NCBI RefSeq assembly: GCF_001017435.1
Contig: NZ_CP011371.1
Coordinates: 4,526,001-4,590,000, forward strand
Source of the DNA: Caldimonas brevitalea
GTDB lineage: Bacteria; Pseudomonadota; Gammaproteobacteria; Burkholderiales; Burkholderiaceae_C
Direction of reading: 5' to 3'
Length of the DNA: 64,000 bases
Shown: piece after piece, positions 50,984 through 60,495 of the stretch
Layout of the letters: the number at the start of each line of letters is the position of its first letter
Numbering within the stretch: position 1 is the stretch's first letter
Program-made: the position numbers and the translations under genes
The notes under the pieces: model-generated
The model's input: the letters and a program-made list of their open reading frames with translations, nothing else
Told to the model about the DNA's origin: nothing
Database searches by the model: none

Positions 50984-53365
50984 ATGCAGCGACATGCCCT
51001 GTGGGCCGCCATGCTGAGTGCAGGTCTCCTCGCCGCCTGTGGCGGCAGTGGTGGAGGGAGCAAGAACTCCGCGCCGAACGAAGGCGCAGCCAACGTCTCG
51101 ATGAGCGGCACCGCCGCCAAGGGGCGCATGGCGAATGCCGTGGTCACCGCTCATGCGGTCAAGGCCGACGGCACGATCGACGCCGGCGCGCTGGCCTCGA
51201 CGGTCACCGATGCCCAAGGCAACTACACGCTGCGCTTCAGCGCGCAGGCCTCGCAGCCCTATGTGATCAAGGTGTCGGCCAAGGCCGACGGCAGCACGAC
51301 CCACCTCGACGAAGTGTCGGGCACCACCCAGACGCTGCCGGTCGGCTTCGAACTGCGTGCGCTGTTCGTGCCGGCGACGGGTGGCAATGTGACCACCAGC
51401 GCCAGCGTGACGCCGTTCAGTGAGCTGGCCGTTTCGGCGGCCGAGCGCTCCAGCGGCGGCCTGACCGAGGCCAACGTGGCGCAAGCCGTCTCCACGGTGA
51501 CCCAACTGCTCGGCTTCGACCCGACCGGCGTCGCCGTCACCAGCACGACCGACGCCGCCGCGGACGTGAACCAGCAGAAGCTGGCCCTGCTGCTGACCGC
51601 TGTCTCCCAGCTGGCCAACAACGGCGCCCTCGGCTGCGACGCCGGTACGGCCGGCGCGAAGGTCGCTTGCGTGGTCGACAAGATGGCCGAGTCAGCCTCT
51701 AGCAGCTCGCTGAAGCTCGACGCTGGCGTCTCGTCCGCCTTGTCGACGGCCGTCAACACGGTGCTCAGCGACCCGGCCCTGCGCGGCAACGTCAACGGCG
51801 CGGCGCTCACCAGCATCGTGGCGAACCTCGATTGCGTCGGCGACGCCTGCAAGCCCGCGCCGGTGGGGACCACCCCTGAAGACAAGCCGGTGCCGACCGC
51901 CATCGCGGCGGCCAAGCTGATGTTCACCGACGTCCGCAGCGACTGGATTTCCGTGTTCGGCACCGGCGCCAAGCCCGGCGCCGTGCGCGGTGAAGCCAGC
52001 AAGTTCGAGCAGGCGATGAAGGGCGTCCAGGCCCCCGTCGAGATGCTGATGAAAGACTCCAGCGCGCTGCTGCTGGGCGTCGACCTGTACAACGACTACA
52101 AGGCCGGCCGCACCACGCTGACCACCGTGACCGGCGGGGCCAACCTGCTGGCAGGTGACACGTGGGCCTTCGAGCAGTTCAACAGCGTCGCGTGCACGCT
52201 GTATCAGGACGAAGCCGCCACGACCCAGGCGACGGCGATCGCCAACGCCAACTTCGTCGGCTGCAGCGCAACCTACTACGTCGCGGCCAACACGCCCAAC
52301 CCCGGTGCCTTCACCACGTGGCGCCACGGCTTCACGATCAAGCCCACCGCGACCGCCGGCAGCTACGAGTACGCCACCCGCGCACGTCAGCGCACTGGTA
52401 CCGCCAACGTGTCGCTGCAGCCGAACTTCTACACCGGCACCGTGTCGGTCCAGACGGACGAACAGGGCAGCATCAACGGCTTCCAGATCGCCGGACAACT
52501 GGCCGGTGCGTTCAAGTCGGGTGACATCGAGCTCGTCAACGAGTACCACGACTGGACCCTGAACGGCACCCGCCAAGGCGCGACCAGCACCGTGACCGGC
52601 TCAGTGGTGGCAAAGGACGCCGCCAACACGACGCTGGCGACGCTGGAGGTGAAATCCGCCTCGCTGACCGAGATCCAGGTGTCGCGTGACAGCTTCGGCA
52701 ACATCGTCCACCCGGAGCACCCGAACGCCGTCGACACCGCCGGTGGGGAACTGTCGGAAGGCAGCGTGCACCTGCGTTGGACGATCCCGGGCGCCGATTT
52801 CGAAGGCAGCTTCGCACTGAGCGGTTCGCAGTGGGACAAGTCGCTGACGATGCACACGCCGACCAAGGCCGTGTTGAGCGGCTCGCTGCGCACGGTTGAG
52901 GGCGGCACCATCAGCGAGTTCCTGACGGGCAAGCTGACCGCCTCGGTGATCGGCTTCGACACCTATCGTCGCGACCTGCCGAGCTCGCCCGACAACTACT
53001 ACAAGGCTGACCTGAGCTTTGTCGGCAAGGCCACCGCCCCCGGCCGTCCGCTGTTGGAGCTGACCATCGGCACCTCGCTGAAGAGCTACGAGGACGAAGT
53101 GTCGTCGGTGTCGCTGCAGTACCGCAGCCTGGTCAACGGCACCCCGCGACTCGTCGTCAGCGCCTCGGCCAGCCGTGACAGCAACGGCGTCGAGACCTTT
53201 ACGCTGAGCGAAGCGACGTCCAACCTGTCGATGAAGGTCCAGGGCGAGGCCACCACGGCGACGCTGCTGCTCGGCGGCACCACCACGGTGGGCACGCTGG
53301 ACGTCGACAAGGGTCTGATGACCTTTGCCGACGGCAGCTTCGTCTCGGTCGACATGGGCCTCTGA
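50984..53365 (+). CDS. Large lipoprotein with carboxypeptidase-regulatory-like N-terminal domain
   Basis: A 793-residue protein with a lipoprotein signal (MQRHALWAAMLSAGLLAAC, Cys19) and a Gly/Ser-rich tether. Residues about 38-120 look like a beta-sandwich carboxypeptidase-regulatory (CarboxypepD_reg) domain (SGTAAKGRMANAVVTAHAV). The rest is rich in Thr, Ser, Gly and beta-strands, with one probable disulfide pair (LGCDAG, KVAC) and later Cys near 295. No enzymatic motif is recognised; a surface or periplasmic structural role is likely. ATG 50984 (AGAAGGAC upstream) gives the signal; the frame open from 50924 does not. It is followed by two hairpins. Confidence 0.87.
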   Translation: MQRHALWAAMLSAGLLAACGGSGGGSKNSAPNEGAANVSMSGTAAKGRMANAVVTAHAVKADGTIDAGALASTVTDAQGNYTLRFSAQASQPYVIKVSAKADGSTTHLDEVSGTTQTLPVGFELRALFVPATGGNVTTSASVTPFSELAVSAAERSSGGLTEANVAQAVSTVTQLLGFDPTGVAVTSTTDAAADVNQQKLALLLTAVSQLANNGALGCDAGTAGAKVACVVDKMAESASSSSLKLDAGVSSALSTAVNTVLSDPALRGNVNGAALTSIVANLDCVGDACKPAPVGTTPEDKPVPTAIAAAKLMFTDVRSDWISVFGTGAKPGAVRGEASKFEQAMKGVQAPVEMLMKDSSALLLGVDLYNDYKAGRTTLTTVTGGANLLAGDTWAFEQFNSVACTLYQDEAATTQATAIANANFVGCSATYYVAANTPNPGAFTTWRHGFTIKPTATAGSYEYATRARQRTGTANVSLQPNFYTGTVSVQTDEQGSINGFQIAGQLAGAFKSGDIELVNEYHDWTLNGTRQGATSTVTGSVVAKDAANTTLATLEVKSASLTEIQVSRDSFGNIVHPEHPNAVDTAGGELSEGSVHLRWTIPGADFEGSFALSGSQWDKSLTMHTPTKAVLSGSLRTVEGGTISEFLTGKLTASVIGFDTYRRDLPSSPDNYYKADLSFVGKATAPGRPLLELTIGTSLKSYEDEVSSVSLQYRSLVNGTPRLVVSASASRDSNGVETFTLSEATSNLSMKVQGEATTATLLLGGTTTVGTLDVDKGLMTFADGSFVSVDMGL

Positions 53366-53380
53366 TCGGCTCTCGACGTC

Positions 53381-53438
53381 AGGCCGCCGCATTCGGGGCG
53401 GCCTCACCCGAGGGGTCCGCGTGTCGGACCCCTCTTTT
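53381..53438 (+). terminator. Double hairpin, second one a Rho-independent terminator
   Basis: First stem AGGCCGCC/GGCGGCCT (53381-53404), then a perfect ten-base stem GAGGGGTCCG/CGGACCCCTC with loop CGTGT at 53410-53434 followed by TTTTCC. The second is a canonical intrinsic terminator ending the large lipoprotein gene. Confidence 0.9.
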
Positions 53439-53453
53439 CCTTGTCTTCCCCCC

Positions 53454-54572
53454 ATGAAGCCTGTCGACTCCCGGCCCTACGCGCCGCTCCACCGCCTCGG
53501 AGCCCTCGCCGCCCTGCTCGGCGCGCTCGGATCGGCCGTGGCCCAGACCGCGCCCCCGCCGGCCGCGCCGTGGCAATTGCAGCTGCGGACCGACCGGCAC
53601 AGCGATTTCCTGACGCTCAAGCAACTCGACGACGAAGCGATCGAGCACCTGCACGCGCGCTCGGGACGCAACCTCGCCTACATCGACGACGAGGTGCGCA
53701 TGAGCCATGCGAGAGGTCCATGGACCTGGAGCCTGCTCGCCCGCAGCACGGCGACGCTGGTCGTCAACCGTGACGCCATCGAACTGGTGCGCCATGCCAC
53801 CACCGATCCCTCCGAAAGCGACCGGCAATGGCAGGTCGACGCGCGGCTGCGCGGCTTCACCGGCGGGGGGCTTGAAGTGCGCCGCAGCATGGTGCTGGGC
53901 GAGCGCTGGCAGGCCAGTGTCTCGGCGCAGGCTTTGACGATCGCACGTTGGCGCGACCGCAGCATCCAAGGCCAGGTGCAGTTCGATGCACAGGCCGACC
54001 GCTACGAGGTCGACGTCCGATCGACCGAGACCTACGACGGCCTCGAGTTTCCGTTCCAACAGGACTTCGCGTCGCGCGGGGCCGGCTTGCTGTTCGGCGC
54101 CGAGCTGGTCTGGCAGGCCCAGCCGTTCACCGTCGCCCTCAGCGCGCGCGACGCCGGGTGGCTGCGCTGGAATGGCATCCCCAAGCAGGAGATGGTGCTC
54201 TCGACCTCGACCGAGGGGCGCGATGCCGACGGCTTCGTCATCTACCGCCCGCTGATCCAGGGCCAGAACAGCCAGACGCGCCGCACCGAGCGGTGGCCGG
54301 TGCGGTGGGCGCTGAAGGGACGCTGGCAGGCGACGCCCCACGGCGCATTGGGCGTCTCGGTCGACACTTTGCCGGGCTTCGGTCTGCTGCCCGGTGTTTC
54401 CTGGCGGCAAAACTTCGGTGCCCTCGAAACCGGCCTCGGTTGGCGCTTCCACGAACGCCGTGCGGTCGCCTCGTTGGCATGGAAGGGCTTGCAGCTCCAG
54501 TTCGGCGCCGACCGGCTCGGCAGTGACGCCAGCTCGCGTATGGTGGGGTTGAGCTACGGCGCGGCCTTGTGA
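53454..54572 (+). CDS. Exported protein, probable outer-membrane beta-barrel
   Basis: A 372-residue protein with a signal peptide (cleavage near residue 32, SAVAQ) and a mature part dominated by alternating polar/hydrophobic strands with many Trp, Arg and Gly residues and a hydrophobic C-terminal residue (ending SYGAAL). This pattern suggests an outer-membrane barrel, but no named family is recognised. It lies directly after the terminator of the large lipoprotein gene, so it would need its own promoter within the 15-base gap or receive read-through; the two products may still work together at the surface. Confidence 0.78.
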   Translation: MKPVDSRPYAPLHRLGALAALLGALGSAVAQTAPPPAAPWQLQLRTDRHSDFLTLKQLDDEAIEHLHARSGRNLAYIDDEVRMSHARGPWTWSLLARSTATLVVNRDAIELVRHATTDPSESDRQWQVDARLRGFTGGGLEVRRSMVLGERWQASVSAQALTIARWRDRSIQGQVQFDAQADRYEVDVRSTETYDGLEFPFQQDFASRGAGLLFGAELVWQAQPFTVALSARDAGWLRWNGIPKQEMVLSTSTEGRDADGFVIYRPLIQGQNSQTRRTERWPVRWALKGRWQATPHGALGVSVDTLPGFGLLPGVSWRQNFGALETGLGWRFHERRAVASLAWKGLQLQFGADRLGSDASSRMVGLSYGAAL

Positions 54573-54707
54573 CCGGGCGCTGAACGTCCCGATCGCCTGG
54601 GGGGTTACATCCGCGTGACTTTGTTGTACCCCGGATGCAAGCCCGCCGGCGTGCCGGCCCCCTGCCGTCGATAATCGCGCAGTCTTCAGATTCCTGATGG
54701 AGCCCTC

Positions 54708-54923
54708 ATGCGCCCTGCCCCTTCCCCTCTGCTGCTGCGCCGCCTCGCCGGCCTGTGCGGTGCGGCCTTGCTCGCCACCGCACTCGGCGGTTGCGCGGTG
54801 GTCAGCGTCGCCGGAGCCGCGGCCGGCGCGGCCATCTCGGTGACGGGCGCGGTCGTCAGCACCGGCGTCAAGGTCACCGGCGCGGTGGTCGAAGCGGCCG
54901 TCTCGGACGACGAAGACGATTGA
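54708..54923 (+). CDS. Small lipoprotein of the NF038104 type
   Basis: A 71-residue lipoprotein precursor: signal with lipobox LGGC (Cys29), then an Ala/Val/Gly-rich stretch (AVVSVAGAAAGAAISVTGAV) able to insert in or lie on the membrane, and an acidic DDEDD end. It matches a widespread small-lipoprotein family of unknown function. A TGGAG site precedes ATG 54708, and GATAAT at 54671-54676 is a possible -10. Confidence 0.83.
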   Translation: MRPAPSPLLLRRLAGLCGAALLATALGGCAVVSVAGAAAGAAISVTGAVVSTGVKVTGAVVEAAVSDDEDD

Positions 54924-54962
54924 GGCTGGCGGCGGCGCTCCGCACCGCCGCTGCGCTCGCGC

Positions 54963-55859
54963 TCAGCGCGTCACCGAACGCTCGAGCCGCGCCCCCAGTG
55001 CTACCAGGCGCGGCCGCACTTCCTCCAGCAGGAAATCACGGCTCAGGTTGAACGCCGGGCCGCCACAGTTGATGGCCATCAGGCTGCGGCCCCCGTCCGG
55101 GCGGAAGGCGACGGCGATCGCATTGACGTCCTTCTGCCAGTCGCCGAACGAACAGCACACCCCCAGCTCCCGATACTGCGCGATCGCCGCCTCGATGCCT
55201 TCGTGTATGCGCGGCCAGGCCAGTTCGTCCAGTTCGCGGATGCGGTCCATCAGGTCGTTGCGTTCCGCCTCCGAACACATCGCCAGGTACGCTCGACCCA
55301 TCGCGGTGGTCGCAAGCGGAATGCGCGACCCGACGTCGAGGCTGAGCGTCAACGCTGACTGGCTGCGACAGTTCTCGACGTAGATCATGCTGAGGCGGTC
55401 GCGCGAGCCGAGCGACACCATCGCCTGCGAGAAATCGGCCAGGTCCTGCATCAGGGGTCGGGCGATCTGACGCACATCCATACGCGCTAGCATCGCGCTG
55501 CCGAGCGACAAGGTGGCGCTGCCGAGCCGGTAGCGCCCCGACTCTTCAACGTAATCGAGGAAGCCGAGCTTGGTCAGCGTGTAGGTCAGGCGCGAGACGG
55601 TCGACTTGGGCAGGCCGCAGCGCCGCGCCAGCTCCTGGTTGCCCAGCATCTTGTCACTGGAGCGGAAGCAGCTCAGCACCTCCAGCCCGCGTGCGAGCGC
55701 GGTAACGAAGTGGCGGTCTTCCTTGACCTTGCCCTTGGGGGGCGCGCCGGCCATTTCATCATCGCCAGTCTCGGGCGACCCGATGGCGGAGTCGTCTTCC
55801 CGGCCGGGGCCCAGCGGGTCCGGTGCGGCGCTGTCACGTCCGATCAAAGAGCTGTGCAT
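54963..55859 (-). CDS. IclR-family transcription regulator
   Basis: A 298-residue regulator. After a disordered N-terminus of about 45 residues comes the IclR winged helix-turn-helix (FVTALARGLEVLSCF..NQELARRCGLPKSTVSRLTYTL), then the effector-binding GAF-like domain (from about residue 125; PLATTAMGRAYLA, VNAIAVAF). IclR proteins of the PcaR/PobR group control aromatic or dicarboxylate catabolism. It starts one base after the acyl-CoA ligase stop, so both are on one transcript. It is the natural candidate to bind the palindromes at 57560 and 57695. Confidence 0.93.
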   Translation of the reverse strand: MHSSLIGRDSAAPDPLGPGREDDSAIGSPETGDDEMAGAPPKGKVKEDRHFVTALARGLEVLSCFRSSDKMLGNQELARRCGLPKSTVSRLTYTLTKLGFLDYVEESGRYRLGSATLSLGSAMLARMDVRQIARPLMQDLADFSQAMVSLGSRDRLSMIYVENCRSQSALTLSLDVGSRIPLATTAMGRAYLAMCSEAERNDLMDRIRELDELAWPRIHEGIEAAIAQYRELGVCCSFGDWQKDVNAIAVAFRPDGGRSLMAINCGGPAFNLSRDFLLEEVRPRLVALGARLERSVTR

Positions 55860-55860
55860 C

Positions 55861-57468
55861 TCATTCCCCTCTCGCTTGTTGTGCTGGCACCGCCGCCATC
55901 TCGCGCAGCTGGTTCTTGAACACCTTGCCGGTGGCCGATGCCGGCAGTTGCGGCATCACGACGATCTGCGACGGCACCTTGTAGGGCGACAACCGCTCGC
56001 GCAACCAGGCGTCGAGCACGCCGGTGTCGAGCGTGCGGCCCGGGACGGGCTCGACGAACGCCACCACTTCCTCGTTGCCCGGCACCGTGCGCCCCACCAC
56101 GGCGGCCTGCACCACGTCCGGATGAGCGCACAGCACCTGTTCGACTTCGACCGGGTAGACGTTGAAGCCCGAGCGGATGATGAGTTCCTTCGAGCGGCCC
56201 ACCACCTGCAAGGCACCGTCGGACTCGATCCGTGCCAGGTCGCCGGTGTTGAGCCAGCCTTCGGCGTCGATGGTCTCGCGCGTCAGTTCGGCGTTGCCGT
56301 AGTAGCCCTTCATCACGTTCGGGCCGCGCACCCACAGCTCGCCGGCCTGCCCCTCGGGCAGCGGCTCGCGGGTGCGCAGATCGACGATGCGCACCTCGAT
56401 GCCGGGGATGGGGGGGCCGACCGAGCAATCGCGCCGCGGCGCGTTCAACCGTGTTTGCGCGATCGACGGTGACGCCTCGGTCATGCCATAGCCGTTTTGC
56501 AGCACGATGCCGAAGCAGCGTTCGAATTCGTCCTTCAGCGTCTGGTCGAGCGGCGCGCCGCCCGACTGCGCGATGCGCAAGGCCGGCGCCCGCAGGCTGT
56601 TGCCCGGCCGGCGCCCCCATTCGAGCAGCTTGGCGTACATCGCCGGCACACCATGCGCGACCGTGATGCCGCCCTCGGCGAAGGCGCGCGCCATGTGCTC
56701 GGGGTTGAAGCGCGGCACCAGCACCAGACAGCCGCCGGCATGCAAGGTCGCGAGCAGCACCGCGGTGAGCCCGTACACATGCGACAGCGGCAGCACGCCG
56801 TAGACCCGGTCACTCGACACCAGTTCGCGGGCGCGGCGGGCGTTTTCGGCGATGAACACCAGGTTGGCGTGGGTCAGCATGACCCCCTTCGGGCTGCCCG
56901 AGGTTCCCGAGGTGTAGATCAGCGTGGCCACCTGCTCGGTCGCCGCGCCGTACACGGGCTCGGGTTTTGCCGCTTCGTTGAGGGCCGACAGCGACAGCGG
57001 ACCGACGCCCGGCCATTGTTCCGGCGTGGCTGCGAGCCGCTCGGCGTGTGCCCCCGCATCAGGCGACACACGTCCGAGGAAGACGACCCGGCGGGCCCCG
57101 GAGTGCGACATGAAGTTCTCGATCTCGCGCACCGACAGGCGGGCGTTGACCAGCGAGAACCACACATCGAGCGCACTGCTGGCAAGCGCCAACACCGCCG
57201 AGGCGACGGAGTTCTCGCCCACCACGAGCAAGCGGTCGCCGGCGCGCAGGCCCGCCGCCTGCAAGCGTTCTCGGGTCTGCTCCACGGCTTGCGCCAGCTG
57301 CCGGTAACTGAGCTGGGTGGTGTCGTCTTCGATCGCCGGGGCGTCGGGCGTGCCGGTCACCCAGCGGTCGATGACACGGTGCAGCCGGGTGGGCAGGTCG
57401 ACGGGCGCCGGCGGGCAGGACGAGGAACCAGTGGAGGCGGAGGCAGAGGCAGGAGACGGAACTTCCAT
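55861..57468 (-). CDS. AMP-forming acyl-CoA synthetase/ligase
   Basis: A 535-residue adenylate-forming enzyme that activates a carboxylic acid to its CoA thioester. Motifs: P-loop LIYTSGTSGSPKGV, GYGMTEA, the STGDLARI-equivalent LNTGDLARIESDG, hinge GRSKELIIRSGFNVYP, and catalytic Lys of ATGKVFK near residue 515. The start at 57468 (MEVPSPAS) lies at a Pro/Ser-rich lead; the in-frame ATG at 57531 is possible. The surrounding beta-oxidation genes suggest a dicarboxylic or alicyclic/aromatic-derived acid as substrate, like PimA; this is inferred. Confidence 0.9.
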   Translation of the reverse strand: MEVPSPASASASTGSSSCPPAPVDLPTRLHRVIDRWVTGTPDAPAIEDDTTQLSYRQLAQAVEQTRERLQAAGLRAGDRLLVVGENSVASAVLALASSALDVWFSLVNARLSVREIENFMSHSGARRVVFLGRVSPDAGAHAERLAATPEQWPGVGPLSLSALNEAAKPEPVYGAATEQVATLIYTSGTSGSPKGVMLTHANLVFIAENARRARELVSSDRVYGVLPLSHVYGLTAVLLATLHAGGCLVLVPRFNPEHMARAFAEGGITVAHGVPAMYAKLLEWGRRPGNSLRAPALRIAQSGGAPLDQTLKDEFERCFGIVLQNGYGMTEASPSIAQTRLNAPRRDCSVGPPIPGIEVRIVDLRTREPLPEGQAGELWVRGPNVMKGYYGNAELTRETIDAEGWLNTGDLARIESDGALQVVGRSKELIIRSGFNVYPVEVEQVLCAHPDVVQAAVVGRTVPGNEEVVAFVEPVPGRTLDTGVLDAWLRERLSPYKVPSQIVVMPQLPASATGKVFKNQLREMAAVPAQQARGE

Positions 57469-57559
57469 GACCGGGAGAGCGAGGGTTGTGCAGAGGGTGG
57501 CGGCGCGCGCCGAGCACGCTGATGCTGGCATGCAGAACGGTCAGCGTCAACCTGAAAAA

Positions 57560-57574
57560 CGGAACTGGGTTCCC
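57560..57574. promoter_or_regulatory. IclR-type palindrome 1
   Basis: CGGAACTGGGTTCCC: GGAAC and GTTCC arms around a three-base centre, similar in size to the IclR consensus TGGAAAT-N-ATTTCCA. It lies 92 bp upstream of the acyl-CoA ligase start, in the divergent promoter region. Confidence 0.5.
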
Positions 57575-57694
57575 ACACGCAGAACAGTAAGTGAAATCCC
57601 TGATGCTCCGGACGGGCCGTCGCAGGAGGCTAGGGTCCTTGCTGTTGACCGCCGGGCCGACTTCTTTCATGATCCGGCTCGCGCTGAATCAAAA

Positions 57695-57709
57695 CGGAAC
57701 GTAATTCCG
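57695..57709. promoter_or_regulatory. IclR-type palindrome 2 abutting the 3-hydroxyacyl-CoA dehydrogenase start
   Basis: CGGAACGTAATTCCG: perfect CGGAA/TTCCG arms in a 15-bp site, two bases before ATG 57712. It shares the CGGAAC half-site with palindrome 1, 135 bp away. Occupancy would cover the ribosome-site region and transcription start, consistent with repression. Confidence 0.55.
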
Positions 57710-57711
57710 CA

Positions 57712-59262
57712 ATGCAGAACACTGACCTCGATCTATCCCTCCCCGCGGTCGACGCGGCGGGCCTGCGCCTGGCCGTTGTCGGCAGTGGTGTCATGGGCCG
57801 CGGCATCGCGCAGATCGCCGCGCTCGCCGGCCTCCACGTCACCCTGCACGACGCCAAACCGAATGCCGCCCAGGAGGCGGTGCGCGAACTCGGCACGACG
57901 CTGGACCGCCTGGTCGAAAAGGGCAAGCTGGGTGCCGATGCGGCCCAGGCGGCCGTCGCCCGCCTGCAGGTGGCCTCGGGCCTTGGCGACCTGGCCGGCT
58001 GCGACGTGGTGGTCGAAGCCATCGTCGAAGACCTGGGCATCAAGCGCGCGCTGTTCGCCGACCTGGAAGCCGTGGTCGGGCCACATTGCGTGCTGGCGAC
58101 CAACACGTCGTCGCTGTCGGTCACGGCCATTGCCGCCGGCTTGAAGCGGCCGCAGCGCGTGGCCGGTTTCCACTTCTTCAACCCGGTGCCGTTGATGAAG
58201 ATCGTCGAGGTCATCGACGGCTTGCTGACGGCGCCGCCCGTGTCGGACTTCCTGCTCGGCCTGGGCCGACGTTGCGGCCACACCGCGGTGCGGGCGAAAG
58301 ACACACCGGGCTTCATCGTCAACCACGCAGGTCGCGGCTACGGCACCGAAGCGCTGCGCTTGCTCGCCGAGGGCGTGGCCGAGTTCCACCAGCTCGACCG
58401 CATCCTGCGCGACACAGCGGGCTTTCGTTTGGGCCCGTTCGAGTTGATGGACCTGACCGCGCTCGACGTCTCGCACCCGGTGATGGAGTCGATCTACCAC
58501 CAGTACTACGAAGAGCCCCGCTTCCGTCCGCAGCCGCTGACGCGCCAGATGCTCAATGCCGGCGTGGTAGGTCGCAAGGTGGGGCGTGGCTTTTACCGCT
58601 ACGACGGCGGGCAGCAGCAGCGTTTCGACGAGGCCCCGGCCCCGGCCGAACGGCCGTCTCGCGTGTGGATCAGTGCCCGCCGCCCCGAGGCGCGTGAACG
58701 CCTTGCCGCGCTGGTCGCCCAGCTGGGCGGCACGCTCGACGAGGCCGCGCGCCCCGCGCCCGACAGCCTGTGCATCGTCACACCGCTCGGGCACGACACG
58801 ACCACCTGCGCCACCGCCGAAGGCCTGGACCCGCGCCGCACTGTCGCGGTCGACTGGTTGTTCGACCACAGCCGCCGCCGCGTCGTGATGACCACCCCGG
58901 TCACCTCGCCCGAGACGCGAGCGCAGGCCCGCGGGCTGTTCGGCGCCGATGGCGTGCCGGTGTCGGTGGTGCGCGACAGCGCCGGCGGTGTCGCGCCGCG
59001 GGTGCTGGCGACCATCATCAACATCGCTTGCGAGATTGCCCAGCAACGGATTGCCGCGCCGGCCGACATCGACCGCGCCGTCACGCTGGGCCTCGGCTAT
59101 CCGTTCGGCCCGCTCGCCTGGGGCGACCGCCTCGGCCCCGCCACCGTGTTGAGCCTGCTCGACGAACTGCTCGCCAGCACCGGCGATCCCCGCTACCGCG
59201 CCAGCGGCTGGCTCAAGCGCCGCGCCCAGCTCGGCGTGTCCCTGCTCACCGACGAGGAATGA
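57712..59262 (+). CDS. 3-hydroxyacyl-CoA dehydrogenase, two-C-domain type
   Basis: A 516-residue NAD-dependent dehydrogenase oxidising 3-hydroxyacyl-CoA to 3-oxoacyl-CoA. The Rossmann motif is G24-S-G26-V-M-G29. The catalytic region is HFFNPVPLMKIVEV, and the first C-terminal dimerisation domain spans about 195-290. A second C-terminal domain follows from about 420 (NIACEIAQQRIAAPADIDRAVTLGLGYPFGP, split by context), the layout of PaaH-like enzymes. Palindrome 2 is directly upstream and no strong ribosome site is visible. The thiolase gene overlaps or adjoins its stop. Confidence 0.94.
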   Translation: MQNTDLDLSLPAVDAAGLRLAVVGSGVMGRGIAQIAALAGLHVTLHDAKPNAAQEAVRELGTTLDRLVEKGKLGADAAQAAVARLQVASGLGDLAGCDVVVEAIVEDLGIKRALFADLEAVVGPHCVLATNTSSLSVTAIAAGLKRPQRVAGFHFFNPVPLMKIVEVIDGLLTAPPVSDFLLGLGRRCGHTAVRAKDTPGFIVNHAGRGYGTEALRLLAEGVAEFHQLDRILRDTAGFRLGPFELMDLTALDVSHPVMESIYHQYYEEPRFRPQPLTRQMLNAGVVGRKVGRGFYRYDGGQQQRFDEAPAPAERPSRVWISARRPEARERLAALVAQLGGTLDEAARPAPDSLCIVTPLGHDTTTCATAEGLDPRRTVAVDWLFDHSRRRVVMTTPVTSPETRAQARGLFGADGVPVSVVRDSAGGVAPRVLATIINIACEIAQQRIAAPADIDRAVTLGLGYPFGPLAWGDRLGPATVLSLLDELLASTGDPRYRASGWLKRRAQLGVSLLTDEE

Positions 59263-59267
59263 CGACG

Positions 59268-60470
59268 ATGTTGAATGCCTATCTCTACGACGGCCTGCGT
59301 TCGCCTTTCGGGCGCCACGGCGGTGCCCTGGCCGCGGTGCGGCCCGATGACCTGGTGGCCGAGGTGATGCGCGCCCTGGTGGCCCGCTCCCCCTGGCAGG
59401 CCGAGCAGATCGAGGACGTCATCCTCGGCAACACCACGCAAGCGGGTGAAGACTCGCGCAACATCGCCCGCAACGCCCTGCTGGCCGCCGGTTTCCCGGT
59501 CAGCGTGCCGGGGCAGACCGTCAACCGCCTCTGCGCCAGCGGGCTGGCGGCGGTGATCGACGCCGCACGCGCGATCACCTGCGGTGACGGCGACCTCTAC
59601 CTGGCCGGTGGCGTCGAAAGCATGAGCCGCGCGCCCTTCGTCGTGGGCAAGAGCGAAAGCGCCTACAGCCGCGACTTCAAGGTGTTCGACACCACCATCG
59701 GCGCCCGCTTCCCCAACCCGAAGGTCACCGCGAAATACGGCGGCGACACGATGCCCGAGACCGGCGACAACGTGGCCAAGCAGTTCGGCATCACACGTGA
59801 GCAGGCCGACCGCTTCGCCGCGGCATCGCAAGCCAAGTTCGAACGCGCCCGTGCCGACGGCTTCTTCGCCGGCGAGATCCACACCATCGAGGTGCCGACC
59901 GGCCGCAAGACGCCGCCGATCGCGGTCAGCGAAGACGAGCATCCGCGTCCCGAATCGACCTACGAGACGCTGGCCAAGCTCAAGCCCCTGTTCGAAGGCG
60001 GTGTCGTCACGGCCGGCAATGCCTCGGGCATCAACGACGGTGCCGCAGCGCTGCTGGTCGGCAGCCTGGCGGCCGGCGAGAAGGCCGGCCGCAAGCCGAT
60101 GGTGCGCATCCTGAGCGCCGCCGCCGCCGGTGTCGAGCCTCGCATCATGGGCGTCGGCCCGGTGCCGGCGATCCAGAAGGCACTGCAACGAGCGCAGCTG
60201 ACCCTGGGCGACATGGACATCATCGAGATCAACGAAGCCTTCGCGAGCCAGGTGCTGGGTTGCTTGCACCTGCTCGAAGTGCCCTTCGACGATACACGCG
60301 TCAATCCCAACGGCGGCGCCATTGCGGTGGGCCATCCGCTCGGCGCATCGGGCGCCCGCCTGGCTCTCAGCACCGCGCGCGAGCTGCAGCGCCGCCAGGG
60401 CCGCTATGCCGTGGTCAGCCTGTGCATCGGCGTCGGCCAAGGCCTGGCGATGGTCATCGAGCGAGTTTGA
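59268..60470 (+). CDS. Acetyl-CoA acyltransferase (3-oxoadipyl-CoA-type thiolase)
   Basis: A 400-residue thiolase that cleaves 3-oxoacyl-CoA with CoA. The nucleophile Cys is in NRLCASGLAAV (about residue 87), the catalytic His in GGAIAVGHPLGASG, and the second Cys in CIGVGQG. Blocks such as ILGNTTQAGEDSRNIARNAL resemble PcaF/PaaJ and PimB. Two starts are possible: ATG 59259 overlapping the previous stop (ATGA), and ATG 59268, preferred because GAGG lies ten bases upstream. It is the second gene of the plus-strand operon. Confidence 0.94.
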   Translation: MLNAYLYDGLRSPFGRHGGALAAVRPDDLVAEVMRALVARSPWQAEQIEDVILGNTTQAGEDSRNIARNALLAAGFPVSVPGQTVNRLCASGLAAVIDAARAITCGDGDLYLAGGVESMSRAPFVVGKSESAYSRDFKVFDTTIGARFPNPKVTAKYGGDTMPETGDNVAKQFGITREQADRFAAASQAKFERARADGFFAGEIHTIEVPTGRKTPPIAVSEDEHPRPESTYETLAKLKPLFEGGVVTAGNASGINDGAAALLVGSLAAGEKAGRKPMVRILSAAAAGVEPRIMGVGPVPAIQKALQRAQLTLGDMDIIEINEAFASQVLGCLHLLEVPFDDTRVNPNGGAIAVGHPLGASGARLALSTARELQRRQGRYAVVSLCIGVGQGLAMVIERV

Positions 60471-60495
60471 GCAACACCGTTTTCATCCATTCCCC

